Below the pieces are notes generated by a model. It did no database searches. It worked only from the letters and a program-made list of their open reading frames with translations, and had not been told where the DNA came from. A stretch of 64,000 bases of DNA from the NCBI GenBank assembly GCA_022969175.1, contig JALJPB010000014.1, forward strand, positions 1-64,000, in the 5' to 3' direction. Within the stretch, counting starts at the first letter, position 1. Every line of letters starts with the position of its first letter. The stretch comes from Colwellia sp. Lineage in GTDB: Bacteria > Pseudomonadota > Gammaproteobacteria > Enterobacterales > Alteromonadaceae. Below, one piece after another: positions 8,910 through 18,411 of the stretch. The translations under genes and the position numbers were made by a program.

Positions 8910-9266
8910 TTATTCGACAATTAATCTGCCTTTATACATCATCATTGGGCAATGAAAACTGTATTCTCCTGATACAATTGGCGGCAGGGTAATTGTTTTA
9001 TTTTGCCTAAGTGGTAACTCTTCATTAATGTCAAAATCAGGAAATATGATGTTAGCTGCGCAGCCACTGTCATCTTGCCGATAAATAGTGATCTCGACGG
9101 ACTTGCCTGCGGCAACTTTAATGTTAGCGGGTTGATAAACACCATCTTTGACTAAAATAGTAATGCTGTCTTTAGACGAGACAACAACACCTTCGGGTTT
9201 ATATAACCAAAACCACCAAATGACTAATAAAATTAACCCTAGGCCAGCTATATTAATAATAACCAT
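8910..9266 (-). CDS. Membrane-anchored cupredoxin-domain protein
   Basis: A 118-residue protein with an N-terminal transmembrane helix (about 1-20) and a cupredoxin-like domain. Likely copper ligands are present: a Cys in GCAANIIFP and a C-terminal FHCPMMM cluster that supplies His, Cys and Met. The gene starts nine bases after the end of copA, with GGAAATAAC before its ATG, so it is the last gene of the copper unit. It probably binds periplasmic copper and hands it to or from CopA (inferred from the ligands and the operon). Confidence 0.85.
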   Translation of the reverse strand: MVIINIAGLGLILLVIWWFWLYKPEGVVVSSKDSITILVKDGVYQPANIKVAAGKSVEITIYRQDDSGCAANIIFPDFDINEELPLRQNKTITLPPIVSGEYSFHCPMMMYKGRLIVE

Positions 9267-9275
9267 GTTATTTCC

Positions 9276-11540
9276 TTAATATTCTTGAGGTTTAAAAAAA
9301 CGTAATCGATTAGCATTACTAACGACAGTTAAAGATGAAAATGCCATAGCCGCGCCGGCAATGACCGGACTGAGTAATAAACCAAAAAATGGATAAAGCA
9401 CGCCCGCCGCAAATGGTACTCCAGCAGCGTTATAAATAAACGCGCCAAACAAGTTTTGTTTTATATTAGTCAACGTTGCTTTGCTAATGGCAATGGCATC
9501 GGCGAGGCCATGAAGTGAACCTCTCATTAAGGTGATATCAGCACTTTCAATGGCAACATCAGTGCCAGTACCGATAGCGAAACCCACATTGGCTAAAGCT
9601 AATGCTGGCGCATCATTGATACCATCACCTGTCATACCTACTATTTCGCCTTGTGCCTGTAATTCAGCAACTTTTTGTGATTTATGCTCAGGTAATACTT
9701 CAGCAAAATATTCACTAATGCCAACTTTCTTGGCGACAGCTTTGGCGGTGGCTTTATTATCACCGGTTAACATCACTACACGAATACCATTGCCTTTAAG
9801 GCGATTAATGGCGGCGATAGAATCTTCTTTGATCGGATCCGAAACGGCAATAATGGCGGCCAACTTATTATCGATGGTAAAAAACATCGGTGTTTTAGCT
9901 TCTTCAGCAAGATGTTGTGCCTGTGTAGCAAAATTATTAAGGGCAACATTGTTGGTTAACATCAATTTTTGATTGCCAAAAGCCAAAGATTGCTGCTGAT
10001 ATTTAGCTTCAACACCTAAACCGGCAATAGTCCGAAATTCGGTAACTGCACTGAGTTCAATATCTTGAGCCTTAGCAGAGTCAACAATAGCTTGTGCTAA
10101 AGGGTGTTCAGAATTAGCCTCTAAACTGGCAGCTAATTTTAAGATGTAGTCTTCACTATAGGCATCATTGACAATAATGATGTCAGTGACTTTGGGCATG
10201 CCTTCAGTGATGGTACCGGTTTTATCTAATATCATCGTGGTGATTTTTGACGCCGTTTGCATTGCTTCACCATTACGAATAAGTACGCCTGCTTCAGCTG
10301 CCTTGCCAACACCTACCATTACCGACATCGGCGTTGCTAAACCTAATGCGCACGGGCAAGCAATAATTAATACCGTTGTCGCAGATATAACGGCATAAGC
10401 AATTGCGGGATTTGGACCAAAATTTAGCCATGCTAGTGCGCTGATAATAGCGATAATCATAATTGCTGGGACAAAATATGCTGAAATTATATCAGCTAAA
10501 CGGCCAATGGGTGGTTTGGAGTTTTGAGCTCGTTTGACCATATTTATGATTTGCGCCAGCGCTGTATCTTTACCAACACGGGTTGCATTAAATAGTAATG
10601 AACCTGACTTATTGAGTGTGCCTGCAACAATGTTATCACCGATACTTTTTTCAACCGGCATTGGCTCTCCGGTTAACATTGACTCGTCAACTGAGCTATG
10701 ACCTTCAATAACAGTGCCATCAACCGGGATTTTTTCACCTGGGCGAATACGAACAATATCATTAAGCAGTACTTGCTCAATGGCGATATCAATCTCTTGC
10801 TTGCTACCATTGTGTTCTCGTACTACCCGTGCTGTTTTTGCTTGTAAGCCAATTAATCTTTTAATGGCCTCACTGGTGCGACCTCTAGCCTTAACTTCTA
10901 ATGCTAAGCCAAGATTTATCAGGCCAATGATCATTGCCGTTGCTTCAAAATAAACATGTCGTGCCATTTCAGGTAATGCGAGAGGGAAAATCACCACTAT
11001 CATCGAGTAGAGCCAAGCAGTGCCTGTACCTAAGGCGATTAAGGTATCCATATTTGCGCTGTGATTAATAAAGGATTTATAAGCGCCAATGTAAAAATGT
11101 TTACCGGCAAAAAACATCACCGCGGCACACAATAGGCCAACGAATAACCAGATACCGCGCTCAAGAGTGGTATCAACGGTCATAGGGCCACCTAACAGGC
11201 TATAGATCATCAATGGAATGCCCAACCCCAAACCGGCAGACATTTGCATTATTAATTTTTTATAGTGTTTTTGTTCGGCAATTTCTTTTTCATCTAATAA
11301 GTCTCCATCACTGGTATCAGTGACGACTTTTGCCTGGTAGCCGATGGCTTCAATGGTATTAATTAAATGGTCGCTGCTAGTTTGTCCGGTAACGGTAACT
11401 AGCCTTAAAGCAAAATTCATTTCGGCGTTGTCAACGTTAGGTAACTCTTTAAGTGCACGTTCTATTTTATTAACGCAACTGGCACAACTTGCGCCATCAA
11501 TCACTAATTCTTGAGTCGTTGTTTTTAATCGTTCACTCAT
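9276..11540 (-). CDS. copA: Cu(I)-exporting P1B-type ATPase CopA
   Basis: Pumps cytoplasmic Cu(I) across the inner membrane. About 754 residues from the ATG at 11538-11540. Visible features: one N-terminal HMA domain with CASC (C19/C22), the membrane copper site CPC in [11 protein letters not shown], the phosphorylation motif [14 protein letters not shown] in the actuator domain, TGDN and [11 protein letters not shown], and a last-helix [15 protein letters not shown] pattern typical of CopA. The start codon overlaps the end of the upstream MerR-family gene by 8 bases (ATGAGTGA), implying translational coupling. Only one HMA domain is present, where E. coli CopA has two. Confidence 0.96.
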   Translation of the reverse strand: MSERLKTTTQELVIDGASCASCVNKIERALKELPNVDNAEMNFALRLVTVTGQTSSDHLINTIEAIGYQAKVVTDTSDGDLLDEKEIAEQKHYKKLIMQMSAGLGLGIPLMIYSLLGGPMTVDTTLERGIWLFVGLLCAAVMFFAGKHFYIGAYKSFINHSANMDTLIALGTGTAWLYSMIVVIFPLALPEMARHVYFEATAMIIGLINLGLALEVKARGRTSEAIKRLIGLQAKTARVVREHNGSKQEIDIAIEQVLLNDIVRIRPGEKIPVDGTVIEGHSSVDESMLTGEPMPVEKSIGDNIVAGTLNKSGSLLFNATRVGKDTALAQIINMVKRAQNSKPPIGRLADIISAYFVPAIMIIAIISALAWLNFGPNPAIAYAVISATTVLIIACPCALGLATPMSVMVGVGKAAEAGVLIRNGEAMQTASKITTMILDKTGTITEGMPKVTDIIIVNDAYSEDYILKLAASLEANSEHPLAQAIVDSAKAQDIELSAVTEFRTIAGLGVEAKYQQQSLAFGNQKLMLTNNVALNNFATQAQHLAEEAKTPMFFTIDNKLAAIIAVSDPIKEDSIAAINRLKGNGIRVVMLTGDNKATAKAVAKKVGISEYFAEVLPEHKSQKVAELQAQGEIVGMTGDGINDAPALALANVGFAIGTGTDVAIESADITLMRGSLHGLADAIAISKATLTNIKQNLFGAFIYNAAGVPFAAGVLYPFFGLLLSPVIAGAAMAFSSLTVVSNANRLRFFKPQEY

Positions 11541-11955
11541 TACTTTCTCCCTGAAATTCTTGGTCTTCAATTAAGTGGCAAATCATATTACCAGTAGGTG
11601 TTTTATCGGGTTTTGTCTGCCAATCTTCTATCGCAGCTCTGAGCTTTTCTCGTAATAACAAGGTGGCTTGAAATTGTTTTTCTGTTTCAGCTAAGCGGTG
11701 TTCAACTATTTTTCTCACCATAGGGCAGGCGGTATGGCCTTTGTCGGATTCCGTTAATATTTCTTTAATTTCATTGACTGAGAAACCTAGTTGTCTGGCG
11801 CTTAAAATAAACTTCAATCTGTGTTGTGCTGACTTGCCATAAATTTTATAGCCATTTTCTGGATTTTTAATCGGCGTGATAAGACCGTTTTTTGTATAGA
11901 AACGCACTGTATCTGCTGTGGTATTTAATGCTTTGGCGAATTGAGTTACTTTCAT
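11533..11955 (-). CDS. MerR-family metal-responsive regulator of the copper unit
   Basis: A 140-residue regulator with an N-terminal MerR winged helix-turn-helix ([19 protein letters not shown]), a dimer coiled coil (~80-110) and a C-terminal metal-binding tail. Cysteines are at C77 (HTACPM) and C126 (MICHLIE). E. coli CueR has Ser at 77 and a C112/C120 loop, so this is not a textbook CueR even though it sits in front of copA. The ATG at 11953-11955 has AAGGA seven bases upstream; a GTG 18 bases earlier is less likely. It is probably autoregulated from the 19-bp-spacer promoter upstream and twists it open on metal binding. Confidence 0.9.
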   Translation of the reverse strand: MKVTQFAKALNTTADTVRFYTKNGLITPIKNPENGYKIYGKSAQHRLKFILSARQLGFSVNEIKEILTESDKGHTACPMVRKIVEHRLAETEKQFQATLLLREKLRAAIEDWQTKPDKTPTGNMICHLIEDQEFQGESNE

Positions 11956-12009
11956 TTCCTCGTCCTTATTCACTAATAAGATGGTTTATCACCTTGATTG
12001 ATTAAATCT

Positions 12010-12040
12010 AGTTTACACCTGTGTCTTAGGCACAGGTCAA
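12010..12040 (-). promoter_or_regulatory. MerR-type promoter/operator of the copper unit
   Basis: On the minus strand a -35 TTGACC and a -10 TAAACT are separated by exactly 19 bp, the overlong spacer of MerR/CueR-controlled promoters. A perfect 7-bp dyad (ACCTGTG, 7-base centre, CACAGGT; 12017-12037) lies between them. This is close in layout to E. coli copA and cueO promoters. It would drive the regulator, copA and the cupredoxin gene as one transcript. Confidence 0.92.
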
Positions 12041-12144
12041 GAAAATTGACATCATTTTTAAATATAGAAGAATGTAGACTACAGTTAAAAAGAAGGGTTT
12101 GTTAATTTTTAGTGAGTGCTGCAACGCTTGGGATAGAGATAGTA

Positions 12145-12504
12145 ATGAACAAGGTGACGGTATTATATGATGGCGCTTGTCCTACTTGTATTAAAGACCG
12201 GCAATGGTATGAAAAGTTAGTGAGCATAAAAAATAGCCCTATTATTTGGTGTGATTTTAACTGCCATCAAGAGTTATTGGAGAAATTTGCCATTAGTCAT
12301 TTTGCCGCAATGACAGAATTACATCTTATTGTCGATGACAAACAGGTAGTAAAGTCCATAGCTGCTTATATCCTATTGCTAGAGCAAATTATCTATTTAA
12401 AACCAATAGCCTGGTTAATGAAAATTCCCTTTATCTATAATATCTTGCAGAGCTATTACCATCAACGTGTACAAAAACGGTTGAAAAAAACCGGCAGGCT
12501 TTGA
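12145..12504 (+). CDS. DCC-family (DUF393) thiol-disulfide oxidoreductase-like protein
   Basis: A 119-residue thioredoxin-fold protein opening with the family signature YDGACPTC (D9, C12, C15) and a conserved aromatic/hydrophobic C-terminal half (KPIAWLMKIPFIYNIL). Members are presumed redox proteins, but their substrates are unknown. ATG 12145 places the DxxCxxC motif at the usual distance; a GTG at 12112 is possible but has less support. It is divergent from the copper unit, which may or may not be meaningful for copper-thiol stress. Confidence 0.85.
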   Translation: MNKVTVLYDGACPTCIKDRQWYEKLVSIKNSPIIWCDFNCHQELLEKFAISHFAAMTELHLIVDDKQVVKSIAAYILLLEQIIYLKPIAWLMKIPFIYNILQSYYHQRVQKRLKKTGRL

Positions 12505-12575
12505 AGCTAAGTATCTAACGGGTATTTTACGACTATACTTGAAGAGTAATTGGGTTGAAATTACAGGAGTATGTC

Positions 12576-12788
12576 ATGTTTTTGAAAAGTCGAAATAACG
12601 ACAATATGGTGGATGTTAGTCGCATGCGTGATTTGACTAATTTGTACCGTGCTAAGGTGCTCGGTTGTTATCAAAATGGCGAAGAGTTACAAGATCAGCA
12701 AGAATTTGATAAGTCTGATTTAGTATTTCTTTCTGGAGAAGAGTTACCTAAGTGTTGGACAGATCCAAACTATCGGGTGCATAAATAA
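12576..12788 (+). CDS. Conserved small hypothetical protein
   Basis: A 70-residue soluble protein with no membrane segment. The C-terminal half (DKSDLVFLSGEELPKCW, then TDPNYR) looks like a conserved short module of marine gammaproteobacteria, but I cannot attach a function. Start at ATG 12576, with AGGAG six bases upstream; a TTG start 21 bases earlier is less likely. A hairpin terminator follows 10 bases after the stop. Confidence 0.7.
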   Translation: MFLKSRNNDNMVDVSRMRDLTNLYRAKVLGCYQNGEELQDQQEFDKSDLVFLSGEELPKCWTDPNYRVHK

Positions 12789-12796
12789 CTTAAATT

Positions 12797-12821
12797 AAAG
12801 CCGTCGTATTAGACGGTTTTA
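12797..12821 (+). terminator. Rho-independent terminator
   Basis: AAAGCCGTC and GACGGTTTT form a 9-bp stem (one G-T pair) with a 6-base loop followed by T-rich sequence, just after the small hypothetical gene ending at 12788. Confidence 0.78.
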
Positions 12822-12845
12822 TATTACGGTAATTTAGAGATGTTT

Positions 12846-13250
12846 TTATATTTGGCTTTTTAATTCAACGACATTACCTTCAGGATCCTTGATATACAGA
12901 GACTGACCAAATCCTTGAGCCCCATAACGAAGTGAAAAATCAGTTAACGATAAACCAAAGCTAGTTAAATGTTTGCTCATCGCTTTTGGTGATATACTTT
13001 TGAGCTGTAAACAAAAATGGTCGAGATTGTTTTCTGATAATGATGCAGGGCCACCACATAATTTGCCGAGTTGGCTGTTAACTACAACTAAATCAATTAG
13101 CGCATTGCCCGCCCGTAGTTGCGTTAAACCAAGCTGTTCAGACGTTTGCCTTTCTATGGTACAGCCCAGAATGTCACAATAAAAAGTTAGCATTTTTTCA
13201 AGTTTTGTTGTTCTCAATACCAAATGGTCGATACCAATAATTTCTATCAT
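12846..13250 (-). CDS. VOC-superfamily (glyoxalase/dioxygenase-fold) protein
   Basis: 134 residues forming a single vicinal-oxygen-chelate domain: IDHLVLRT at the N-terminus supplies the first metal-ligand His, FYCDILGC is the typical helix-strand junction, DHFCLQL holds the second His, and IKDPEGNVVEL ends with the metal-binding Glu. The fold covers glyoxalase I, dioxygenases and bleomycin-resistance proteins, so the substrate cannot be assigned. It converges with the small hypothetical gene on its left. Confidence 0.87.
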   Translation of the reverse strand: MIEIIGIDHLVLRTTKLEKMLTFYCDILGCTIERQTSEQLGLTQLRAGNALIDLVVVNSQLGKLCGGPASLSENNLDHFCLQLKSISPKAMSKHLTSFGLSLTDFSLRYGAQGFGQSLYIKDPEGNVVELKSQI

Positions 13251-13321
13251 TTAGATTCATTCCCTGCGTTAAAGTTAGTCGATAAATAGTGAAATTCTTA
13301 ATCGGTCGTGTTGAATTATTG

Positions 13322-13999
13322 TTACAGGTAAAGATGCGCCGAGGCTTTGCATTGTCTTAAAAGTAGGCAAAATTCAGCGATGTCTCTATCAATACAGCCT
13401 TCAGGAATAACTAAGTGGTAACCAAAGCTACTATATAACATTTGACTATGGTGCAAAAAAGCGGCCAATGGACCCTTTATCGACTCACCTGATTGTAGCT
13501 GAAAGGGCGAGAAATTAAGTTGGCTTTGTTGCCAAGACATTAATTGATGCATAAGGGCGAATGCTATCAATGGCTTTTGCTCATGGATTAGCCTGTTAGC
13601 TAATCGAGGTGATATTTGCTTAACCAAGGACTCTAGGTTCACTAATCGAATACCGATATAAGGTAATTCTAGTCTAGTTAAGCCACTGGTTTCTTTTACT
13701 TGATTGATGCTTTGTATTTGTTGCCAGCTTAACTGCCATTGACCCACTTTATGAAAATAGCAGATGCCTTGAGGTTTTAACTTAAGGCTATATTTTGGTT
13801 CAAAACGTTTTAATATGCCGGTTAAGAGAACAACTAGGGCTACCAAAATTAAATAAATTAACGTCAAGCGAAATTCAAACCAAAAATAATGACTCAATAT
13901 TAAAGTTAAGATCATTGCTGAGCAGCCAATTACAATTAGAAACCCACCATGGTGCGATGTTTTAGCTTTTATTTTTATCACGGGTAATGAAACGGGCAT
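13322..13999 (-). CDS. DUF2982 family membrane protein
   Basis: 225 residues with two transmembrane helices near the N-terminus (about 20-38 and 44-62), then a cytoplasmic domain containing GICYFHKVGQWQLSWQQI. This matches the DUF2982 pattern seen in Shewanella, Colwellia and relatives. Its function is unknown. It is divergent from the small thioredoxin-fold gene at 14164. Confidence 0.78.
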   Translation of the reverse strand: MPVSLPVIKIKAKTSHHGGFLIVIGCSAMILTLILSHYFWFEFRLTLIYLILVALVVLLTGILKRFEPKYSLKLKPQGICYFHKVGQWQLSWQQIQSINQVKETSGLTRLELPYIGIRLVNLESLVKQISPRLANRLIHEQKPLIAFALMHQLMSWQQSQLNFSPFQLQSGESIKGPLAAFLHHSQMLYSSFGYHLVIPEGCIDRDIAEFCLLLRQCKASAHLYL

Positions 14000-14163
14000 A
14001 ATGACTTATCCAACTGACAAAAGAAAATATCAAGGTCACTATTGTTGTATAGCTCAAATAAAGCATGATAACCAAGCTATTACGACGTTAAATTATTCCA
14101 GTGATAAATGCGTACTATACTTAATCTTTAAAAGCTTTATGCATGTTTCCATTGGAGTGAGTT

Positions 14164-14391
14164 ATGAATGTTCAACTGCTAGTTACCCATACTGATTTTT
14201 GCCTACCCAACCTTGAAGGTGAATTAAGAAACATCGGCATCAATTACCACATTGATTATATTGAAGATAACGCAAAACTGGTTAACGAGCATCATATTAG
14301 GCACTCACCCAATATTTTTGTTGATAATAAATTGGTCTTTAGGTATCAACCGACGCCGATGGAATTACAAGCCTTCTTCGATCATTGCTGA
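14164..14391 (+). CDS. Small glutaredoxin/thioredoxin-fold protein without CxxC
   Basis: A 75-residue protein whose pattern (strand MNVQLLVTHTDFC, then helix, then DYIEDN, then SPNIFVDNKLVFR) fits the minimal thioredoxin/glutaredoxin fold. The SPNIFVD segment corresponds to the cis-proline strand. The usual CxxC is absent; only C13 and a C-terminal Cys are present, so ordinary dithiol chemistry is unlikely. GGAGTGAG precedes the ATG. The function is unknown. Confidence 0.72.
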   Translation: MNVQLLVTHTDFCLPNLEGELRNIGINYHIDYIEDNAKLVNEHHIRHSPNIFVDNKLVFRYQPTPMELQAFFDHC

Positions 14392-14556
14392 GCATTGGTA
14401 GGTATGCTGTTTCCTCATATAGCTTTGGCCAATCTTTTGTTAGCAGGAGTTAGGTAAAGCAGTTAGCTAAAGGTTGACTCTAAGTATTAAAATCTTCATC
14501 ATCAATGCCATTGTTTAACCTCTTCTTTACGCGGGTCAAAGCGTTAATATATTATT

Positions 14557-15126
14557 ATGGCTATAAAAAAAATATTTAATATCAGTTATTTGCTACCACT
14601 TTCTGCCTTTATTGTTAGTTTATGTGCAATTGGTATTTCTATCGTTGAAGTGAGAGTGATGGACGAGCAAAAAAAGGCGTCTGTTTGGCCCATTGTTTTT
14701 TCCTCCAGAAGCACCCACTCAACACAAGATAGTGAAGGCTCCAGTTTTTCAATCAATATCAATAATTCTGGTGTTGGTCCGGCAATTATTAAATATGCAG
14801 AAGTGCAACTTGATGACAAAATAATGAAGTCATGGAGTCAAGTAATGAAGAATATATCTAAAAATGCCCATGAATCGTTTAGCCAAAATACTTTAACCAA
14901 TAATGTTATCTTGCCGGGACGCGAGTTTCATCCATTTCAAATCGAAGGAAAGTTGGCCGATATTTTGAATCAAGATCCCAAACGGATAAGGTTAAAAATT
15001 TGTTATTGTTCTATTTATGGTGAGTGCTGGCAACTTGATGAGTCTGAACCTCGCGTAGCAGGTTTGGCTACCCCACATAAAGTTGAGCAATGTGAGGTTG
15101 ATATTAAGAGCCAGTTTTTAGGGTAG
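14557..15126 (+). CDS. Hypothetical single-pass membrane protein
   Basis: 189 residues with one N-terminal transmembrane helix (about 8-32) followed by a soluble domain that is probably periplasmic, containing NNSGVGPAIIKYAEV and a Cys-bearing CYCSIYGECW segment. I do not recognise the family. It lies 90 bases before the large DUF2339 gene in the same direction, and could be cotranscribed with it. Confidence 0.65.
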   Translation: MAIKKIFNISYLLPLSAFIVSLCAIGISIVEVRVMDEQKKASVWPIVFSSRSTHSTQDSEGSSFSININNSGVGPAIIKYAEVQLDDKIMKSWSQVMKNISKNAHESFSQNTLTNNVILPGREFHPFQIEGKLADILNQDPKRIRLKICYCSIYGECWQLDESEPRVAGLATPHKVEQCEVDIKSQFLG

Positions 15127-15216
15127 TAGAGATGTAGGATTTATTGATTCACTAAGTATTATTTAAAACTAACCGTTTGGTGAATAATTTGCACAATGCA
15201 TTTACAGGACGTAAAC

Positions 15217-18081
15217 ATGAATAACGAAATCAAAGCGCTAAAGTCAGAACTGGCCATGATGAAGTTGCAATTTAGTGAACGGGTAAGGACGGTTGAAGAG
15301 CGCTTAGAAAAGCTAAGTAAAAAAGATGACTACCCATTAGATAGTCAAGTCGATCCTCAAGTAGATAGTCAAATAGAGCGATTCACAGCCATTGAAAAAC
15401 CGTCGTCAATAGAAACTAAAATTAACTTGCCAAGACAAGAATTAAAATCAACGGTATTACCGGTAACTGCAGGAGAATATTTGGCGATAAGAAAAGAAAG
15501 TGAACGATTAACGCCAAGCACGCCATCATTTATTACCTTGTTCATTGGCACACTGTTGTCAGCTTTATTTGATTGGTTATCCCCGATCACCAAAATTTAC
15601 CAATCGTATAAAGAACGGGGTATGTTGGGTATTTTCACCTTAACTATGGTGGGTATCACCTTAACTCTCGCCGGCTTTGGTTATTTAATGCAATTGCTGA
15701 TAGATCAAATGGGGGCAGGTACTAAATCCTTATTAATGTGCCTACTAGCAATCTCAGTTATTGCTATCGGCATAACATTGAAAATTAAAACCCGCTTTAG
15801 TGAATTTGCCACCTCGATTGTTACCTTAGGAATTCTGTTATCTTACAGTACGGTCTATTTTTCAGGCAGTGTTTATGGAATATTGCCAGATAGTGTTGTG
15901 CTGTTGTCATATTTACTAATTGCATTTACTTGCCATATATTGGCTTTGAAATTAGAGACTAAAGTGGTGGCTGCTTTAGGTATTATTGGCGTTGCCTGTA
16001 TGCCTATATTGTCGAATACCAATAACATTGAACCACTTTATTATTTATGGTCATTAGTTTTTGTTACCGCAAGTTCTTTGGTTTTAGCGTTGAAGTATTT
16101 AGGACCCTGGCTTGCCAATCTTAGTCTAGTATTTGTCATTGTTGCCATTGAATGGATTATTTCGATTCATCTAGTTGATGTTTCAGCTTGGACCGTTGAT
16201 CTGTTTTATTTAATGTTTTTCTCTTATTTTTCAATTTCTTTACTTCAAGACAAATCTAACCATAAAGATTTATTATTATTTTTAACTGCACTGGTTGGCT
16301 CTACGGCATTACTTTTCTTTCAAGCAAGTGATTTGTTTTCGGGGCAAATGACCATTAGCTTTATTGTTAACTCGGTTGCTGCTGGCGCTGTTGCCATATA
16401 CTTTTATAAAGTAAAGCGTCAATTTACCCATTTATTTGTCTTGGTGGCATCTTTATGGACGGTCTTGGCTGTGGTAAGTGCTATTAGTAGTGGTTATTGG
16501 GGAATTGCTTGGGCAGCAGAGGGTTTAATTCTGCTCTTTATTGCCCGTAAATATTCAATTTCTTCAGTTATTCACCAAGGGCAAATTTTAACGGCCATTG
16601 CATTGCTTTACACATTGTCTGCATTGATCCTTTATTTCCCATTACCCGCGTTAAGGTCAGTAGAAGGATGGTTACTTTCAGTTGTCATTGTTGCTGTTAT
16701 TGCTCTTTGGCAGCGGATGATAAAACCTACCGATTTATTTGATGATCTTACGGTGAATAAAATTAAACCCGTATTACAACTGTTAGAAAGTTTATGGCTA
16801 TCAATATTAGTTATTGCTTGTGCCACCATCTGGTTAGGTAATTGGACTGGGGCGGCGGTAATTTTAGTGCAATTTGCCTTGTTGTTTAGAGCAAAACATT
16901 GCAAGCAAGTCAGTATAGAAATATTAGCTGGGGTATTAATTGTTGTACCGCTGATTTATGTTTATCAAGCTTCGTTATTGGTCGATAGTTATCGATTTAT
17001 GGCGTTACCTTTATTTGGAAAGATGGCGCTGAGCTCAGCATTTGCACAACTTTGGTTATGGTCTGCATTTTATCGAAAATATCATGTTGATAGTGAAGTG
17101 AAAAATGTAGCAGAAATACTACGCATTGTTTTTTATCTGCTAGTACCTATTTTCTGGCTTGGCTCCGCTTTTCGACGTTTAGATGAAAATGTTTTAATGA
17201 TCCTTTGGTTAGCTCCAGCAATAGCATTATTTTTAGCTGAAAAAATCAAACATCAGCTGTTAATAAAAGAAGCTAAAATACTGACCATTTTTGCCAGTTT
17301 TTCTTTGATTTTTGTTATAGGTCAACTAACTTTAGTCAGTGGAATAATTGCTTTTATTGGCTTTGCTGCTTTTTATGCGGTTGCTTATTTTTTAAATAAG
17401 AAAGAAGTTGGCGATGATATTTATCGCTTTATTTGTAGTTGGGCATTGATCTCACTAGGTTTTTCGATACCAAGTTTTATTGGTTTTCAAAGCAACAACT
17501 TATTTATTGCTGTATTGATCGGCTCTTTATATTGGGCAACAATGTTTAATCGCCTTGGTTTATCAGAGCATCTAAAAAGAAATGAGTTAGTCATTACGCT
17601 AGTTAACTTGGCCTTAATCCTAGTCGCTTGGGTTATGACCCCCATTAATGCGATGTATGCGATCATTCCAGGGCTATTTCTACTGGCAGCGCTTTATCAC
17701 AAAGAAAGTAGATTTAAGCAATATTTAGTTGGAAGGTTATTAGGCTCTTATGGTGACTTACTGCTACATAGCATTGCAGCAATAAGTTATACGGTACTGC
17801 TGTATTCTCTTACTGTCTATCGTTTAGAGTTATTAATCGCGCCAGTATTAGCGGTCCATGGAGCACTTATTCTCTTTCTTAAAGATCGACGTCTTATTAC
17901 GGTTAAATATAGTTTTATTTTGATTTTACTGGGTATTATCAAGCTAGCTTTGGTTGATGCAGCCAATGCTCTACTTTGGCAAAAAGTGGTGTTATTTATG
18001 GGTATAGGTATTTTTATATTAGCGGCTTCTTTTTGGTATCAAAAAATAATGAATAATACGGTAATCACTAATGAAGGGTAA
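15217..18081 (+). CDS. DUF2339 polytopic membrane protein
   Basis: About 954 residues. An N-terminal coiled coil (residues ~1-32) and a polar linker with small DSQV/DPQV repeats precede more than 20 predicted transmembrane helices that fill the rest of the protein. This coiled-coil plus many-helix layout is characteristic of DUF2339 proteins, whose function is unknown. ATG 15217 is chosen because AGGA is seven bases upstream; an in-frame ATG at 15196 lacks a good site. A strong bidirectional hairpin follows the gene. Confidence 0.88.
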   Translation: MNNEIKALKSELAMMKLQFSERVRTVEERLEKLSKKDDYPLDSQVDPQVDSQIERFTAIEKPSSIETKINLPRQELKSTVLPVTAGEYLAIRKESERLTPSTPSFITLFIGTLLSALFDWLSPITKIYQSYKERGMLGIFTLTMVGITLTLAGFGYLMQLLIDQMGAGTKSLLMCLLAISVIAIGITLKIKTRFSEFATSIVTLGILLSYSTVYFSGSVYGILPDSVVLLSYLLIAFTCHILALKLETKVVAALGIIGVACMPILSNTNNIEPLYYLWSLVFVTASSLVLALKYLGPWLANLSLVFVIVAIEWIISIHLVDVSAWTVDLFYLMFFSYFSISLLQDKSNHKDLLLFLTALVGSTALLFFQASDLFSGQMTISFIVNSVAAGAVAIYFYKVKRQFTHLFVLVASLWTVLAVVSAISSGYWGIAWAAEGLILLFIARKYSISSVIHQGQILTAIALLYTLSALILYFPLPALRSVEGWLLSVVIVAVIALWQRMIKPTDLFDDLTVNKIKPVLQLLESLWLSILVIACATIWLGNWTGAAVILVQFALLFRAKHCKQVSIEILAGVLIVVPLIYVYQASLLVDSYRFMALPLFGKMALSSAFAQLWLWSAFYRKYHVDSEVKNVAEILRIVFYLLVPIFWLGSAFRRLDENVLMILWLAPAIALFLAEKIKHQLLIKEAKILTIFASFSLIFVIGQLTLVSGIIAFIGFAAFYAVAYFLNKKEVGDDIYRFICSWALISLGFSIPSFIGFQSNNLFIAVLIGSLYWATMFNRLGLSEHLKRNELVITLVNLALILVAWVMTPINAMYAIIPGLFLLAALYHKESRFKQYLVGRLLGSYGDLLLHSIAAISYTVLLYSLTVYRLELLIAPVLAVHGALILFLKDRRLITVKYSFILILLGIIKLALVDAANALLWQKVVLFMGIGIFILAASFWYQKIMNNTVITNEG

Positions 18082-18135
18082 TGAATGTGTAGTTGTTGTC
18101 ATTATTTAACAGCAGGAAGTTGAACTAGAAAAACT

Positions 18136-18172
18136 ATGATGATTAACATGACTAAGGCATGTTAATCATCAT
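18136..18172. terminator. Bidirectional terminator hairpin
   Basis: A perfect 15-bp inverted repeat (ATGATGATTAACATG / CATGTTAATCATCAT, 7-base loop) lies between the convergent DUF2339 gene and the lipoprotein gene. It is followed by a short T run on the plus strand. Confidence 0.75.
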
Positions 18173-18192
18173 TTAAGATATTGAAACTATAG

Positions 18193-18411
18193 CTATCTTC
18201 TTCTAACATTACTATGGACAGCTCGGCGAGGAGGTCTTACTACCACAGCACCACGGTAATATGGACTTGCACCGTAATACATTGGGTAACCGTAGCCGAC
18301 ACTCATCGAATAACTTACCGAGGTTTTTCCATTAGAGTTTGCACAAGACGTTAAAAATAAACTTGTGGCAAGAATCAATACAACACTCAACATAATTTTA
18401 GTAATTTTCAT
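18193..18411 (-). CDS. Small Tyr/Gly-rich lipoprotein
   Basis: 72 residues with a lipoprotein signal peptide ending in the lipobox LTSC (Cys ~23). The mature part is short, rich in Tyr, Gly and Pro, and ends in an Arg cluster (PPRRAV, VRRR). The start codon overlaps the stop of the upstream VOC gene (TAATG), so translation is probably coupled. The function is unknown. Confidence 0.75.
   Translation of the reverse strand: MKITKIMLSVVLILATSLFLTSCANSNGKTSVSYSMSVGYGYPMYYGASPYYRGAVVVRPPRRAVHSNVRRR

Noticed and set aside
9532-10953. Several plus-strand frames opposite copA
   Set aside because: They are antisense to a complete, motif-rich ATPase gene and follow its codon periodicity.
12010-12040. 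Interpreting the copper promoter dyad as a terminator hairpin
   Set aside because: The dyad is exactly centred between a -35 and -10 with a 19-bp spacer, the MerR-family layout, and has no T run.
14001-14195. 64-codon plus-strand frame overlapping the start of the 14164 gene
   Set aside because: It occupies the divergent promoter region and overlaps a better-supported gene with a clear ribosome-binding site.
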